This document shows, piece after piece, positions 1-7,118 of a stretch of 15,453 bases of DNA. Location of the stretch: contig DQVY01000287.1 of assembly GCA_015661535.1 (NCBI GenBank), forward strand, positions 1-15,453, written 5' to 3'. Numbering within the stretch: position 1 is the stretch's first letter; each line of letters begins with the position of its first letter. Under the pieces are notes generated by a model, which saw only the letters and a list, made by a program, of their open reading frames with translations, searched no databases and was not told the origin of the DNA. A program made the translations under genes and the position numbers. Source of the stretch: Sulfurovum sp. (GTDB taxonomy: Bacteria; Campylobacterota; Campylobacteria; Campylobacterales; Sulfurovaceae).

Positions 1-1374
1 AAAGCGGGTCTTGGTGAAGTATGGGAAGAAGTAGAATTCTGGGCAAACATCATGGTTCACCATGTAGATCCAGATGGATCTTTAGGTGTAAGAAAGTTCT
101 GGGCTTCAAAAGAAGATCCAACAAGAGCGGTGACGATTCCAGAGTGGTATCAAGCAGCATTTGACAAACTTCCAAACCTTAGAAAAGCAGCAAAAGCAGC
201 ATACCCTGATTCTAAATATCCGAACTATGAGATGATGAGAGACAGAGGTACTTGGTTAGAAGAAGACAACATCTATAAACCACAAGAGAGACCACTTAAA
301 AAAGTAGGGTCTACTTATATTTCTCATGGCCATGAATATGCAGAAGAGAATGTTAGAAAAGATGAATTTGGTGTCATTATGGCAACAGATGACCATGGAC
401 ATGAAAAAGCAATTGGTGTTGAAATAGATGGAGAACTTGTACAAGGTTTCCATACATTGACTAAAAAACTTGACTTCTACTGTGAGTGGTTTAAAGAGTG
501 GAAATGGCCAGAGTATGCTGTGCCAATTTACCCAACCAATGCAGAAGACAGAAAGAAAATGACACATGTTGTGACACAAGTACACCATGACTTTATGAAA
601 AAAGACAATGAATTCGCATTGAACACTGTATTTAGATTGCCGTATAATATTCATACACGTTCAGTCAACTCTAAGCATTTGATGGAAATTTCTCAAAACC
701 ACAACCCGGTTTGGATCTATACAGAAGATGCTAAGAAACTTGGTATTAAACGCGGAGATGCAGTGAAAGTAACGATTACTGATACTGTTTCCGGGCTTGA
801 TTCTGGTTACTTTATTGCAATGGCTGTACCAACAGAAGCGACTATGCCAGGTGTAATGGCGTGTTCTCACCATGCAGGTAGATGGAAACTTAAAAATGCC
901 GTTGAGATCCCTGGTTTTGAACACAAACTAGGTGTCATGGGACTTGGTGCACCACTTTATGATCTTACAATGGATGGTAAAATTGGTACATTGAAACCTA
1001 CAGAGGGTATTGTTGACGGTATGGAAGCACGTAAAGATACTTGGCAGTTTAAAGAGTACAACAGAGACCTTGACAATATCTGGTGGGATGGACTTTCAGG
1101 TTCATGGCAGAATGCTGTTGCCCCTTCTCATCCAGACCCAATTGCAGGAAACCATGCCTGGCATCAAAAAGTTGTGGTAGAACTTGCAGGTAAAGATGAT
1201 GTTATTGGTGACATTTATGTGAACTATGAAAACAACATGAAAGTCTATCAAGCGTGGAGAGATGACCTTACACGTCCTCTTAATGAGACAGATACACTCA
1301 GACGTCCTAAACATATTAAACGTCCGGCAGTGCCTCTCTCAGACAAAGCATATGCAGTAAATCTTACAAAATAA
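1..1374 (+). CDS. Molybdopterin oxidoreductase (DMSO reductase family), catalytic subunit, C-terminal part
   Basis: The reading frame is open from base 1, so the gene starts upstream; 457 residues are visible. About residues 205-320 match the C-terminal molybdopterin-dinucleotide-binding domain (MopB_CT): HTRSVNSKHLMEI at 218-230, then NPVWIYTEDAKKLGIKRGD, the usual cofactor-gripping strand and beta barrel. A CSHHAGRW motif lies at 288-295. The part carrying an N-terminal Fe-S site, a Tat signal and the Mo ligand is outside the window, so substrate and location cannot be read. In this family the enzyme is normally a periplasmic, membrane-bound complex with an Fe-S subunit and a membrane anchor; those may lie upstream. 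A TorD-type chaperone follows 149 bp downstream, which fits a Tat-exported molybdoenzyme. Polysulfide, thiosulfate, tetrathionate, arsenic and sulfite enzymes all remain possible. The C-terminus does not look like a standard formate dehydrogenase to me, but that is a weak judgement. Confidence 0.88.
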   Translation, partial: KAGLGEVWEEVEFWANIMVHHVDPDGSLGVRKFWASKEDPTRAVTIPEWYQAAFDKLPNLRKAAKAAYPDSKYPNYEMMRDRGTWLEEDNIYKPQERPLKKVGSTYISHGHEYAEENVRKDEFGVIMATDDHGHEKAIGVEIDGELVQGFHTLTKKLDFYCEWFKEWKWPEYAVPIYPTNAEDRKKMTHVVTQVHHDFMKKDNEFALNTVFRLPYNIHTRSVNSKHLMEISQNHNPVWIYTEDAKKLGIKRGDAVKVTITDTVSGLDSGYFIAMAVPTEATMPGVMACSHHAGRWKLKNAVEIPGFEHKLGVMGLGAPLYDLTMDGKIGTLKPTEGIVDGMEARKDTWQFKEYNRDLDNIWWDGLSGSWQNAVAPSHPDPIAGNHAWHQKVVVELAGKDDVIGDIYVNYENNMKVYQAWRDDLTRPLNETDTLRRPKHIKRPAVPLSDKAYAVNLTK

Positions 1375-1386
1375 TTTTATACTTAT

Positions 1387-1417
1387 AGTGTTTTCCAAGC
1401 GCATGCTTGGGAACACT
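1387..1417. terminator. Hairpin after the molybdoenzyme gene, possible terminator
   Basis: The inverted repeat AGTGTTTTCCAAGC / GCTTGGGAACACT pairs over 13 positions with one bulged T and one G-T pair, around a GCAT loop, starting 13 bp after the stop codon. No T tract follows, so it may be a weak or factor-assisted terminator, or an mRNA-stabilising 3' end that sets the molybdoenzyme level apart from that of its chaperone. Confidence 0.5.
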
Positions 1418-1474
1418 GCACCTACCATTTCCCAGATAACTCATTCGCTTAAGTTTTATTTATCTTGAAAGTGG

Positions 1475-1480
1475 TATAGT
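1475..1480 (+). promoter_or_regulatory. Possible -10 box ahead of the torD-like gene
   Basis: TATAGT lies 44 bp before the TorD-like start in an AT-rich stretch, after the hairpin at 1387-1417. No clear -35 is seen; Campylobacterota sigma-70 promoters often lack one. It would give the chaperone operon its own transcription. Weak single-motif evidence. Confidence 0.3.
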
Positions 1481-1523
1481 TCACAAAATAAGCCGACACA
1501 ATGATAATAGAAAGAGAATAATA

Positions 1524-2180
1524 ATGGAACAAATGAAACAAGAGATAGAAAACCGTATAGCAATTTACGCATTGATTTCAAGACTAATGCTTGTTGAAGT
1601 AGATGAAACATTTTTGGCACAGATAGATGATAATGAAGACATCCTTTCTCTCTTTCCTAACTACAAAGCTTGGGGTAAGCGAAAAGATCTTTCTAAAAAA
1701 GTGATGATCGAAGAACACTTTAATGTAGATTTTACAAATTTATTTTTAATGCATCTTGTTCCTTATGAGAGTTTCTATACAAGAGATGACCAGATGATAG
1801 AGAGTGGAGGAGACAACCCTGTACTTGAGCTTTACAATGAATTAGATTTTCGTGTAGAACTCGATAAAGCCAGAGTGGTTTCTGCGGACCACATAGGTGT
1901 AGAATTAGAGTTTATGTATATGCTTTGTACTGCCTTGAAAAAAGCTTTAGAAGCAGATGACAAAGATGGTATTTGTGAGCTTTTACAGGTACAACGTGCA
2001 TTTTTAAAAGAACATCTTTTAGAATGGGCACCGTTATTCCTTATTAACGCGAAGCGTGAGTCCCGTACACCACTCTACCATGATGGTGCAGAACTTACCT
2101 TGGAGTTTTTACTTTCAGATTTTGAGTATATTACCACGCAACTCGAAACGCATTGTCAAACTGAGGCTGTGGAAAACTAA
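1524..2180 (+). CDS. TorD/DmsD-family molybdoenzyme chaperone
   Basis: 218 residues, close to the usual 190-220 for the family, and probably all alpha-helical. Visible family marks are the PYESFY segment at 80-85, the ADHIGVELEFM segment at 121-131 (the conserved D-H-x-x-x-E-x-E-F core), and the later FLKEHLLEWAP helix. TorD-type proteins bind the Tat signal and the apo form of a molybdoenzyme in the cytoplasm and hold it until cofactor is inserted. The natural client is the oxidoreductase just upstream. The start is preceded by a modest purine-rich site (AGAAAGAGA). The stop codon overlaps the next start by one base, so the Fe-S protein is probably made by translational coupling. Confidence 0.85.
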   Translation: MEQMKQEIENRIAIYALISRLMLVEVDETFLAQIDDNEDILSLFPNYKAWGKRKDLSKKVMIEEHFNVDFTNLFLMHLVPYESFYTRDDQMIESGGDNPVLELYNELDFRVELDKARVVSADHIGVELEFMYMLCTALKKALEADDKDGICELLQVQRAFLKEHLLEWAPLFLINAKRESRTPLYHDGAELTLEFLLSDFEYITTQLETHCQTEAVEN

Positions 2181-3319
2181 TGTCACTTCAATTAGAGATC
2201 GCATCATGTGTAAGGGCTACTAGTAAATTTTCAGACTGTACTAAATGTATAGATGCCTGTCCGGAGTCTATACAGCTTGTAGACAATTTGCCAAGTTTTG
2301 CAAACAACACAGGGGTAGAAGCAGCAGCCTGTGTGGGGGTATGTCCCACAGAAGCTTTTTCGCTTTCAGATTTCTCTACCACAGAGTTTTTCTTCTCTTT
2401 TCTTGAATCAAAAGTGAGATTAATAAGTCCCAAGTTGAATGTACCTTGTCTTTCTGTCCTCTCTGTGGAACATCTTATCTCTTTGGCGCTTGCAAGTGAA
2501 GAGACGATCACTTTGGATTTGAGTTCTTATGATGAAGAGAGTATTTTATATGAACATATAAAAGCACATATTGAAGAGGCAAATTTTGTGCTTTCTTCTT
2601 TCTCTTCTAAAAAACTTGAAACCAATGCAGATGCCGTGACAGAGGCTGATAAAAATGCAGTTAAGACAAATAAAGAGGATGAAGTATCAGACAGACGTTC
2701 ATTTTTAGGGAATGTCTCACTCAAAGGTGTCATCAAACATAAAATGAGTTTTGATGAAGCGGTAGAAGCTGATGAGTTGAAAACCTTTGCACTTGATCCG
2801 GCTATCATTGCAAAAATTAGAGCAAAAAACTTACCAGATAAACGTAAAATATTGTTCACAACTTTGAAACATGCGGGTGTACCTGAGAACTTTGAAGTAT
2901 TGGCAGAGGAAGATATCACTTTTACCTCCCAGAAATTTGTAGATGATTCTTGTACGAATTGTCAGATATGTTATCGTATCTGTCCTACGGGTGCACTTTC
3001 TTCTGATGGTAAGTTTTCTTTGATACATTTTGATGCGATGTTATGTGTCAAGTGTAGGCTTTGCCATGATGTGTGTGAGCCAGATGCGATACAACTGCAG
3101 CCTGGGTTTGAGATCAAAGAGTTTTTTGAACCTACACAACGAACTTTGGCAACCTTTGACATCAAACGATGTAATGAGTGTGGAAATAATTTTACCTATA
3201 CAGGTGGAGAGCAGACCTGTCCTCGTTGTCTGATAGAAGAGGAAGAGGCTATGTTCCTGCATTCCAATGCTTTATCAATGAAAGCTTTATTTGATGATAA
3301 AAAGGATGATGACAAATAA
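2180..3319 (+). CDS. Multi-cluster 4Fe-4S protein with C-terminal zinc-ribbon-like knot
   Basis: 379 residues with three cysteine regions. The N-terminal part has C10, then C20-x2-C23-x3-C27-P and C51-x3-C55-P, an irregular ferredoxin-like arrangement. A low-complexity charged linker follows (about 145-170). The C-terminal part has two regular 4Fe-4S motifs, C258-x2-C261-x2-C264-x3-C268-P and C289-x2-C292-x2-C295-x3-C299, and then C331-x2-C334 / C347-x2-C350, which looks like a zinc ribbon or rubredoxin-type knot. No N-terminal signal is seen, so it is probably cytoplasmic. The gene starts inside the chaperone stop codon, pointing to a joint role: passing electrons to or from a redox partner, or Fe-S supply to the molybdoenzyme during maturation. 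An internal SDRRSFLG at 170-177 resembles a Tat motif but has no hydrophobic stretch after it. Exact role unknown. Confidence 0.8.
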   Translation: MSLQLEIASCVRATSKFSDCTKCIDACPESIQLVDNLPSFANNTGVEAAACVGVCPTEAFSLSDFSTTEFFFSFLESKVRLISPKLNVPCLSVLSVEHLISLALASEETITLDLSSYDEESILYEHIKAHIEEANFVLSSFSSKKLETNADAVTEADKNAVKTNKEDEVSDRRSFLGNVSLKGVIKHKMSFDEAVEADELKTFALDPAIIAKIRAKNLPDKRKILFTTLKHAGVPENFEVLAEEDITFTSQKFVDDSCTNCQICYRICPTGALSSDGKFSLIHFDAMLCVKCRLCHDVCEPDAIQLQPGFEIKEFFEPTQRTLATFDIKRCNECGNNFTYTGGEQTCPRCLIEEEEAMFLHSNALSMKALFDDKKDDDK

Positions 3320-3340
3320 TGATAATTATTTTTGAGCGCT

Positions 3341-3384
3341 TAAGCAAAACTTTAGTGAGGGGAATTGAAAATGAGCTTTGCTTA
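3341..3384 (+). other. Inverted repeat in the leader of the 3405 gene
   Basis: TAAGCAAA (3341-3348) can pair with TTTGCTTA (3377-3384) across a 28-base loop, ending 5 bases before the AAGGAG ribosome site at 3390-3395. The loop can add a few inner pairs (CTT with GAG, one wobble). It could be an mRNA processing or stability element between the Fe-S gene and the next pair. Chance pairing is possible for an 8-bp arm in AT-rich DNA. Confidence 0.3.
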
Positions 3385-3404
3385 GTTTCAAGGAGACAGA
3401 TATT

Positions 3405-3878
3405 ATGATGCCACATGAGATACAGCCTGATACAAAATTATGTACTATTTTAGGACATAATGCACAAACAGGGTATATGCGTAAATATTTTAATAAAATA
3501 ATGAAGCACAACAATAAAAATGCGACAGCCATTGCTTTGAATATTACAGATGAAAATTTTGACTATACCATGCAAAATGTTGGCCAGTCAAAAGTCACGA
3601 TGATGATGATAGAACGTGAATTTGGCGAAAAAGCACTTGCTTACTGTGAAAGTCTTGATGCCTGTGCAACAAGAGAAGGTCGTGTTGATTTTGTTGAAGT
3701 AAATGAAGGTAAAGTACATGGATATTGTTTGTGGGATGAGGCTAAAGCATTGTTTGATAAACCAGAGTTTTTAGATGACCAAATTTTATTTGTGGCAAAG
3801 ATGATGTTACTTGCAAACCGCTGGTTTGAAACAAAAATAGATGTGGATGAAATTCCCGTACTTATAGGAGATAAATAA
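3405..3878 (+). CDS. Unrecognised 157-aa protein; possible stand-alone AroE N-terminal-like domain
   Basis: Start chosen at ATG 3405, 9 bases after AAGGAG; a longer TTG-started frame at 3378 overlaps that ribosome site and has none of its own. I do not recognise a named family. By eye it tracks the substrate-binding domain of shikimate dehydrogenase: TKLCTILGHNAQ (10-21) at the place of the first strand with SxS, NITDENFDYTM (46-56) at the DV..E.L segment, VTMMMIERE (64-72) at the VTIPHKE segment, and GRVDFVEVNEGKVHGYCLWDE (92-112) at the GAVNT..EDGKLVGYNTDG segment. The serines, the catalytic Lys of PHK and the Asp of NTD are all replaced, and the NADP-binding Rossmann half is absent, so enzyme activity is unlikely. 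It may be a binding or scaffold protein. It is coupled by a one-base overlap to the next gene and lies in the molybdoenzyme-chaperone block. Confidence 0.8.
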   Translation: MMPHEIQPDTKLCTILGHNAQTGYMRKYFNKIMKHNNKNATAIALNITDENFDYTMQNVGQSKVTMMMIEREFGEKALAYCESLDACATREGRVDFVEVNEGKVHGYCLWDEAKALFDKPEFLDDQILFVAKMMLLANRWFETKIDVDEIPVLIGDK

Positions 3879-4351
3879 TGGATAATATAAAAAATTTAAG
3901 AGAAGAATTTGCCAACATAAGTCAACAAAACTTCAATGGTACACCAGCCTTTGGTCCTGATGGGCAGTGTGCAGCAGATGAAGAGGTAGATCTAAAAGAT
4001 TATCCTTCATACACAGAAGCGCTGTATGCAAAACTCATTGCACCGCATGTTTCAGGTATCTATATCTCTCGTTGGGATATTAAAGATATTGCACTGACTG
4101 CAGGGGATTCCATGGCAATTCACCCAAGAAAACGTATGTTTGAATTGTTGATGAAGTTCGCAACTTCTAAAGAAAATATGCAGTCTGTATTGGATGCACT
4201 TGAAGCACATATGGAAGATAAAATAGGTATTTATAATGAATTTATCAGGTCTTACCCGAACTCTGCAGAAGTATTCCAGCCTAAGATCGATAAAGCACGC
4301 AGAACAATGAAACTTTTCCCTAAGATTATTGAAGAGTATTTTGCAGAGTAG
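3878..4351 (+). CDS. Unrecognised 157-aa helical protein
   Basis: The start overlaps the previous stop (TAATG) and has a good AGGAG 7 bases upstream, so it is surely translated. I do not recognise the family. The N-terminal 40 residues are polar and look loose, with one Cys at 31. The stretch APHVSGIYISRWDIKDIALTAGD (55-77) could be a short strand plus helix. The rest (80-157) reads as amphipathic helices rich in Lys, Glu and Met, with the pattern MFELLMKF, LDALEAHMEDK and KLFPKIIEEYF. No signal peptide, membrane segment or metal motif is visible, so it is probably soluble and cytoplasmic. Its neighbours suggest an accessory part in molybdoenzyme assembly or electron transfer; this is inference from position only. 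It happens to be exactly as long as its upstream partner, but the two are not visibly related. Confidence 0.78.
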   Translation: MDNIKNLREEFANISQQNFNGTPAFGPDGQCAADEEVDLKDYPSYTEALYAKLIAPHVSGIYISRWDIKDIALTAGDSMAIHPRKRMFELLMKFATSKENMQSVLDALEAHMEDKIGIYNEFIRSYPNSAEVFQPKIDKARRTMKLFPKIIEEYFAE

Positions 4352-4388
4352 TCTCTAGGACATAGTGTATTCCTTATCATACTTGCAG

Positions 4389-4394
4389 TATAAT
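4389..4394 (+). promoter_or_regulatory. Probable -10 box of the malic enzyme operon
   Basis: A perfect TATAAT lies 27 bp before the malic enzyme start in a 70-bp AT-rich gap. A second AT-rich TATAAAAT follows at 4401-4408. The ribosome site is a modest AAGG at 4412-4415. No clear -35 is seen. Confidence 0.5.
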
Positions 4395-4421
4395 ATTTGA
4401 TATAAAATTGCAAGGTCTCTG

Positions 4422-5696
4422 ATGTCTACAATAACCAATGAAGAAGTATTAAATTATCACAAGCAAGGTAAAACAGGGATTGCTCTGACCAAACCTTGTG
4501 ATTCTCAACATGAACTTTCACTTGCCTATACTCCCGGTGTTGCCATTCCCTGTCTTGAAATTGAAAAAGATGAAGGTCTCGTCTTTGAATATACGAATAA
4601 AGCAAATCTTGTTGCCGTCATTTCTGATGGAACTGCAGTCCTTGGCTTAGGGGATATTGGACCATTGGCTTCCAAACCGGTTATGGAGGGGAAAGCGGTT
4701 CTTTTTAAAAAGTTTGCAAAAATAGATGCTTTTGACATTGAACTGGATGTACATTCTGTAGAAGAGATAGTGGCGACCTGTAAGGCCATCGCACCCACAT
4801 TTGGGGGCATAAACCTAGAAGATATTTCAGCACCGAGATGTTTTGAAATAGAACGTATATTGAAAGAAGAACTTGACATTCCTGTTTTTCATGATGACCA
4901 ACACGGTACCGCCATTATTACGACAGCTGGATTGATGAATGTCCTGGAACTTACCGGTAAAAAAGTGTATGAGATAAAGATCGTTATCAACGGTGCAGGT
5001 GCAGCAGGTATCTCTTGTGCAAAGATGTATAAGGCTTTGGGCGTAAGACATATTATCATGTGTGATTCCAAGGGGGTGATCAATACTAATCGGACAGATT
5101 TAAATAAATATAAAATGGAGTTTGCTGTTGAAACTGCTGCTGACAGACTTTATGAAGCGATAGAAGATGCAGATATGTTTTTGGGACTCTCTGTAGCGGG
5201 TGCATTGACTAAGGAGATGGTAGGTAAAATGGCAGCCAACCCTGTGATCTTTGCCTTGGCAAACCCTACACCGGAAATTCTTCCAGAAGAAATAATGGAA
5301 GTTCGAAATGATGCCATTATAGCCACGGGTCGTTCTGATTATCCTAACCAAACCAATAATGTATTGGGTTTTCCTTTTATTTTTAGAGGGGCATTGGATG
5401 TACGTGCAAAAAAAATAACTGAAAAGATGAAAATGGCAGCAGCCGAGGCGCTTGCAACCTTGGCAAAAGAGCCTGTACCTTATTATGTAAAAGCAGCATA
5501 CCATGATGACAATATTACCTACGGGAAAGAACATATTATTCCCTTACCCTTTAATAAAGAAGTACTCATATGGGTAGCATCTGCTGTGGCAAAAGCAGCA
5601 TATGAAGAGGGCGTGGCAAGGGTTGACAGCTATGACCATGAAGCCTATAAAGAGTATTTACGCTGCCTCATTTATGGATGTCCGGAAGATAAATAA
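4422..5696 (+). CDS. Malic enzyme, short form (malate dehydrogenase, oxaloacetate-decarboxylating)
   Basis: Converts malate to pyruvate and CO2 with reduction of NAD(P), a cytoplasmic link between the TCA cycle and pyruvate. At 424 residues it is the short bacterial form (as in Bacillus YtsJ), without the phosphotransacetylase-like tail of MaeB. Motifs in order: SLAYTPGVA at 33-41 with the catalytic Tyr36; DGTAVLGLGDIGP at 69-81; PVMEGKA with the catalytic Lys91; FGGINLEDI at 127-135 with metal ligands Glu133 and Asp134; HDDQHGTA at 157-164; the dinucleotide loop GAGAAG at 191-196; CDSKG at 214-218, where Asp215 ends the second strand; and NQTNN late in the protein. Cofactor preference cannot be decided safely from this. 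The next gene starts 3 bases after the stop, so it probably shares a transcript with the membrane protein and GTPase, though no functional link to them is evident. Confidence 0.95.
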   Translation: MSTITNEEVLNYHKQGKTGIALTKPCDSQHELSLAYTPGVAIPCLEIEKDEGLVFEYTNKANLVAVISDGTAVLGLGDIGPLASKPVMEGKAVLFKKFAKIDAFDIELDVHSVEEIVATCKAIAPTFGGINLEDISAPRCFEIERILKEELDIPVFHDDQHGTAIITTAGLMNVLELTGKKVYEIKIVINGAGAAGISCAKMYKALGVRHIIMCDSKGVINTNRTDLNKYKMEFAVETAADRLYEAIEDADMFLGLSVAGALTKEMVGKMAANPVIFALANPTPEILPEEIMEVRNDAIIATGRSDYPNQTNNVLGFPFIFRGALDVRAKKITEKMKMAAAEALATLAKEPVPYYVKAAYHDDNITYGKEHIIPLPFNKEVLIWVASAVAKAAYEEGVARVDSYDHEAYKEYLRCLIYGCPEDK

Positions 5697-5699
5697 TTG

Positions 5700-7118
5700 A
5701 TGAACCTAAAGTCTTATATCGACCTTGTCGCACTTTTAGAAATAGATCCATCAACGCGAGAAGAAAATCGCACTTTTGCTTTAACCCATCCCTTGCTTAA
5801 GAACAAGCCTTTGGAACAGATCGGCGCATGGATCGCCCTACACTATGACAGGTTGAAAAGACCACTTTTGAGCGAAACATTTTCCTCTTATTTGTATGCT
5901 ACGACATTTACCCTTGTCGTCATTTCTTTTATTTTAGGACTGTTTACCGGTTTTGGATTACTCTCTTATAATGGTTCTGAACCTGTGAATGTGATCTATT
6001 TTATGGTCATGGTGATTGTATTCCCTCTTGTGACTATGTTATTGACAGTCATTTCCATGTTCAGAGCACAAGGTACACACAATGTCTTGGTCCATATTTC
6101 TCCCGCTTTTTGGATGGAAAAAATACTCACTTTGTTTCCAGGAAGGGTTGAAGACAATATCAGGGCTTTTAAATTAAATCCTTTATTGACAAATTGGCTT
6201 ATTATTCAGCGGGCACAAGTACTGTCGCTGTTTTTCTCTTTGGGGTTGCTGTTGGCTCTTTTGGCTATGGTTGTTACAAAAGATATTGCGTTTGCATGGA
6301 GTACAACACTGCACATAAGCCCTGAAGAGTTTCATCTATTTTTAAAAAATATTGCGTTTCCCTGGAGCGAATTTTCACCCTCTGCTGTACCGAGTATGAC
6401 ATTAATAGAAAAGAGTCACTATTTTAGACTGGGTGAGGGAACAAGTATGTTAGACCCCGAACAACTTGGGGAGTGGTGGAAGTTTTTGGCTTTTGCTACA
6501 CTCTTCTATGCCATACTTCTGAGACTTCTCATGCTTTTTATTGCATCTTTTGGATTTAAACGTGCATTAAAACAGTCTGTTTTGATTTTGGAAGGCTCCA
6601 GAAAATTGCTTAGAGAAATGAATGAACCTCTTATCTCTACACATGAAAGAGCAGCAGAAAATGCCTGGGATCTTCATACCCAGGGTTATAGGCAAACAGT
6701 CAATACATTGGATGCCTCTTATGATGCTGTGCAGGGTTGGGCTATATCCCAAGATGATATTTTGGTTTTGAGTGATACCTTGGGTGTCATAGCACCAAAA
6801 CATTTGAAAGTAGGGGGCTCAAACAGTTTAGAGGAAGATGATGAAGTGATCTCAGGAAGTGAGGGCGAAATATTGCTCTTGGCTAAATCATGGGAGCATC
6901 CCAGCAATGAATTTTTAGATTATCTCCTTGATCTGAGTAAAAAGGTAGATAAAATAGTGATCATGCCACTAGGTACAGGTGCAGATCTCTATGCCGTAAA
7001 GTCAGAAGATTTGGATGAGTGGGCAAAGAAACTCTCCTCTATAGAGAATGAGAAGGTTTGGTTAAAACGATCTCATGTAGAAAGTTCGAAGGGGGAGGAA
7101 GAAAATGGAAACGCCTAA
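5700..7118 (+). CDS. DUF2868 family membrane protein
   Basis: ATG 5700 is preferred over an in-frame TTG at 5697; GGAAG lies 11 bases upstream, inside the end of the malic enzyme gene. The 472-residue protein has a soluble N-terminus, then four hydrophobic segments at about 65-89, 98-121, 173-194 and 261-285, and a soluble C-terminal half of about 185 residues. The segment DIAFAWSTTLHISPEEFH at 195-212 is the most family-like part. Proteins of this kind are typically encoded next to a DUF3482-type GTPase, as here, where the reading frames overlap by 14 bases. The C-terminal part (350-425) alternates short hydrophobic strands with loops and could be a partner-docking domain. Function is unknown; a membrane receptor for the GTPase is the simplest inference. 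Confidence 0.85.
   Translation: MNLKSYIDLVALLEIDPSTREENRTFALTHPLLKNKPLEQIGAWIALHYDRLKRPLLSETFSSYLYATTFTLVVISFILGLFTGFGLLSYNGSEPVNVIYFMVMVIVFPLVTMLLTVISMFRAQGTHNVLVHISPAFWMEKILTLFPGRVEDNIRAFKLNPLLTNWLIIQRAQVLSLFFSLGLLLALLAMVVTKDIAFAWSTTLHISPEEFHLFLKNIAFPWSEFSPSAVPSMTLIEKSHYFRLGEGTSMLDPEQLGEWWKFLAFATLFYAILLRLLMLFIASFGFKRALKQSVLILEGSRKLLREMNEPLISTHERAAENAWDLHTQGYRQTVNTLDASYDAVQGWAISQDDILVLSDTLGVIAPKHLKVGGSNSLEEDDEVISGSEGEILLLAKSWEHPSNEFLDYLLDLSKKVDKIVIMPLGTGADLYAVKSEDLDEWAKKLSSIENEKVWLKRSHVESSKGEEENGNA

Noticed and set aside
256..654. 132-codon open frame on the minus strand inside the molybdoenzyme gene
   Set aside because: Antisense to a strong coding region, with shadow-type composition and no ribosome site supporting it.
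2687..2710. A Tat export signal in the Fe-S protein
   Set aside because: The RR motif is at residue 172, with no hydrophobic core or cleavage site after it, so it cannot act as a normal signal.
5100..5534. 144-codon open frame on the minus strand inside the malic enzyme gene
   Set aside because: It is antisense to a well-supported enzyme; the product is rich in Cys, Phe and His with no family look, as expected of a shadow frame.
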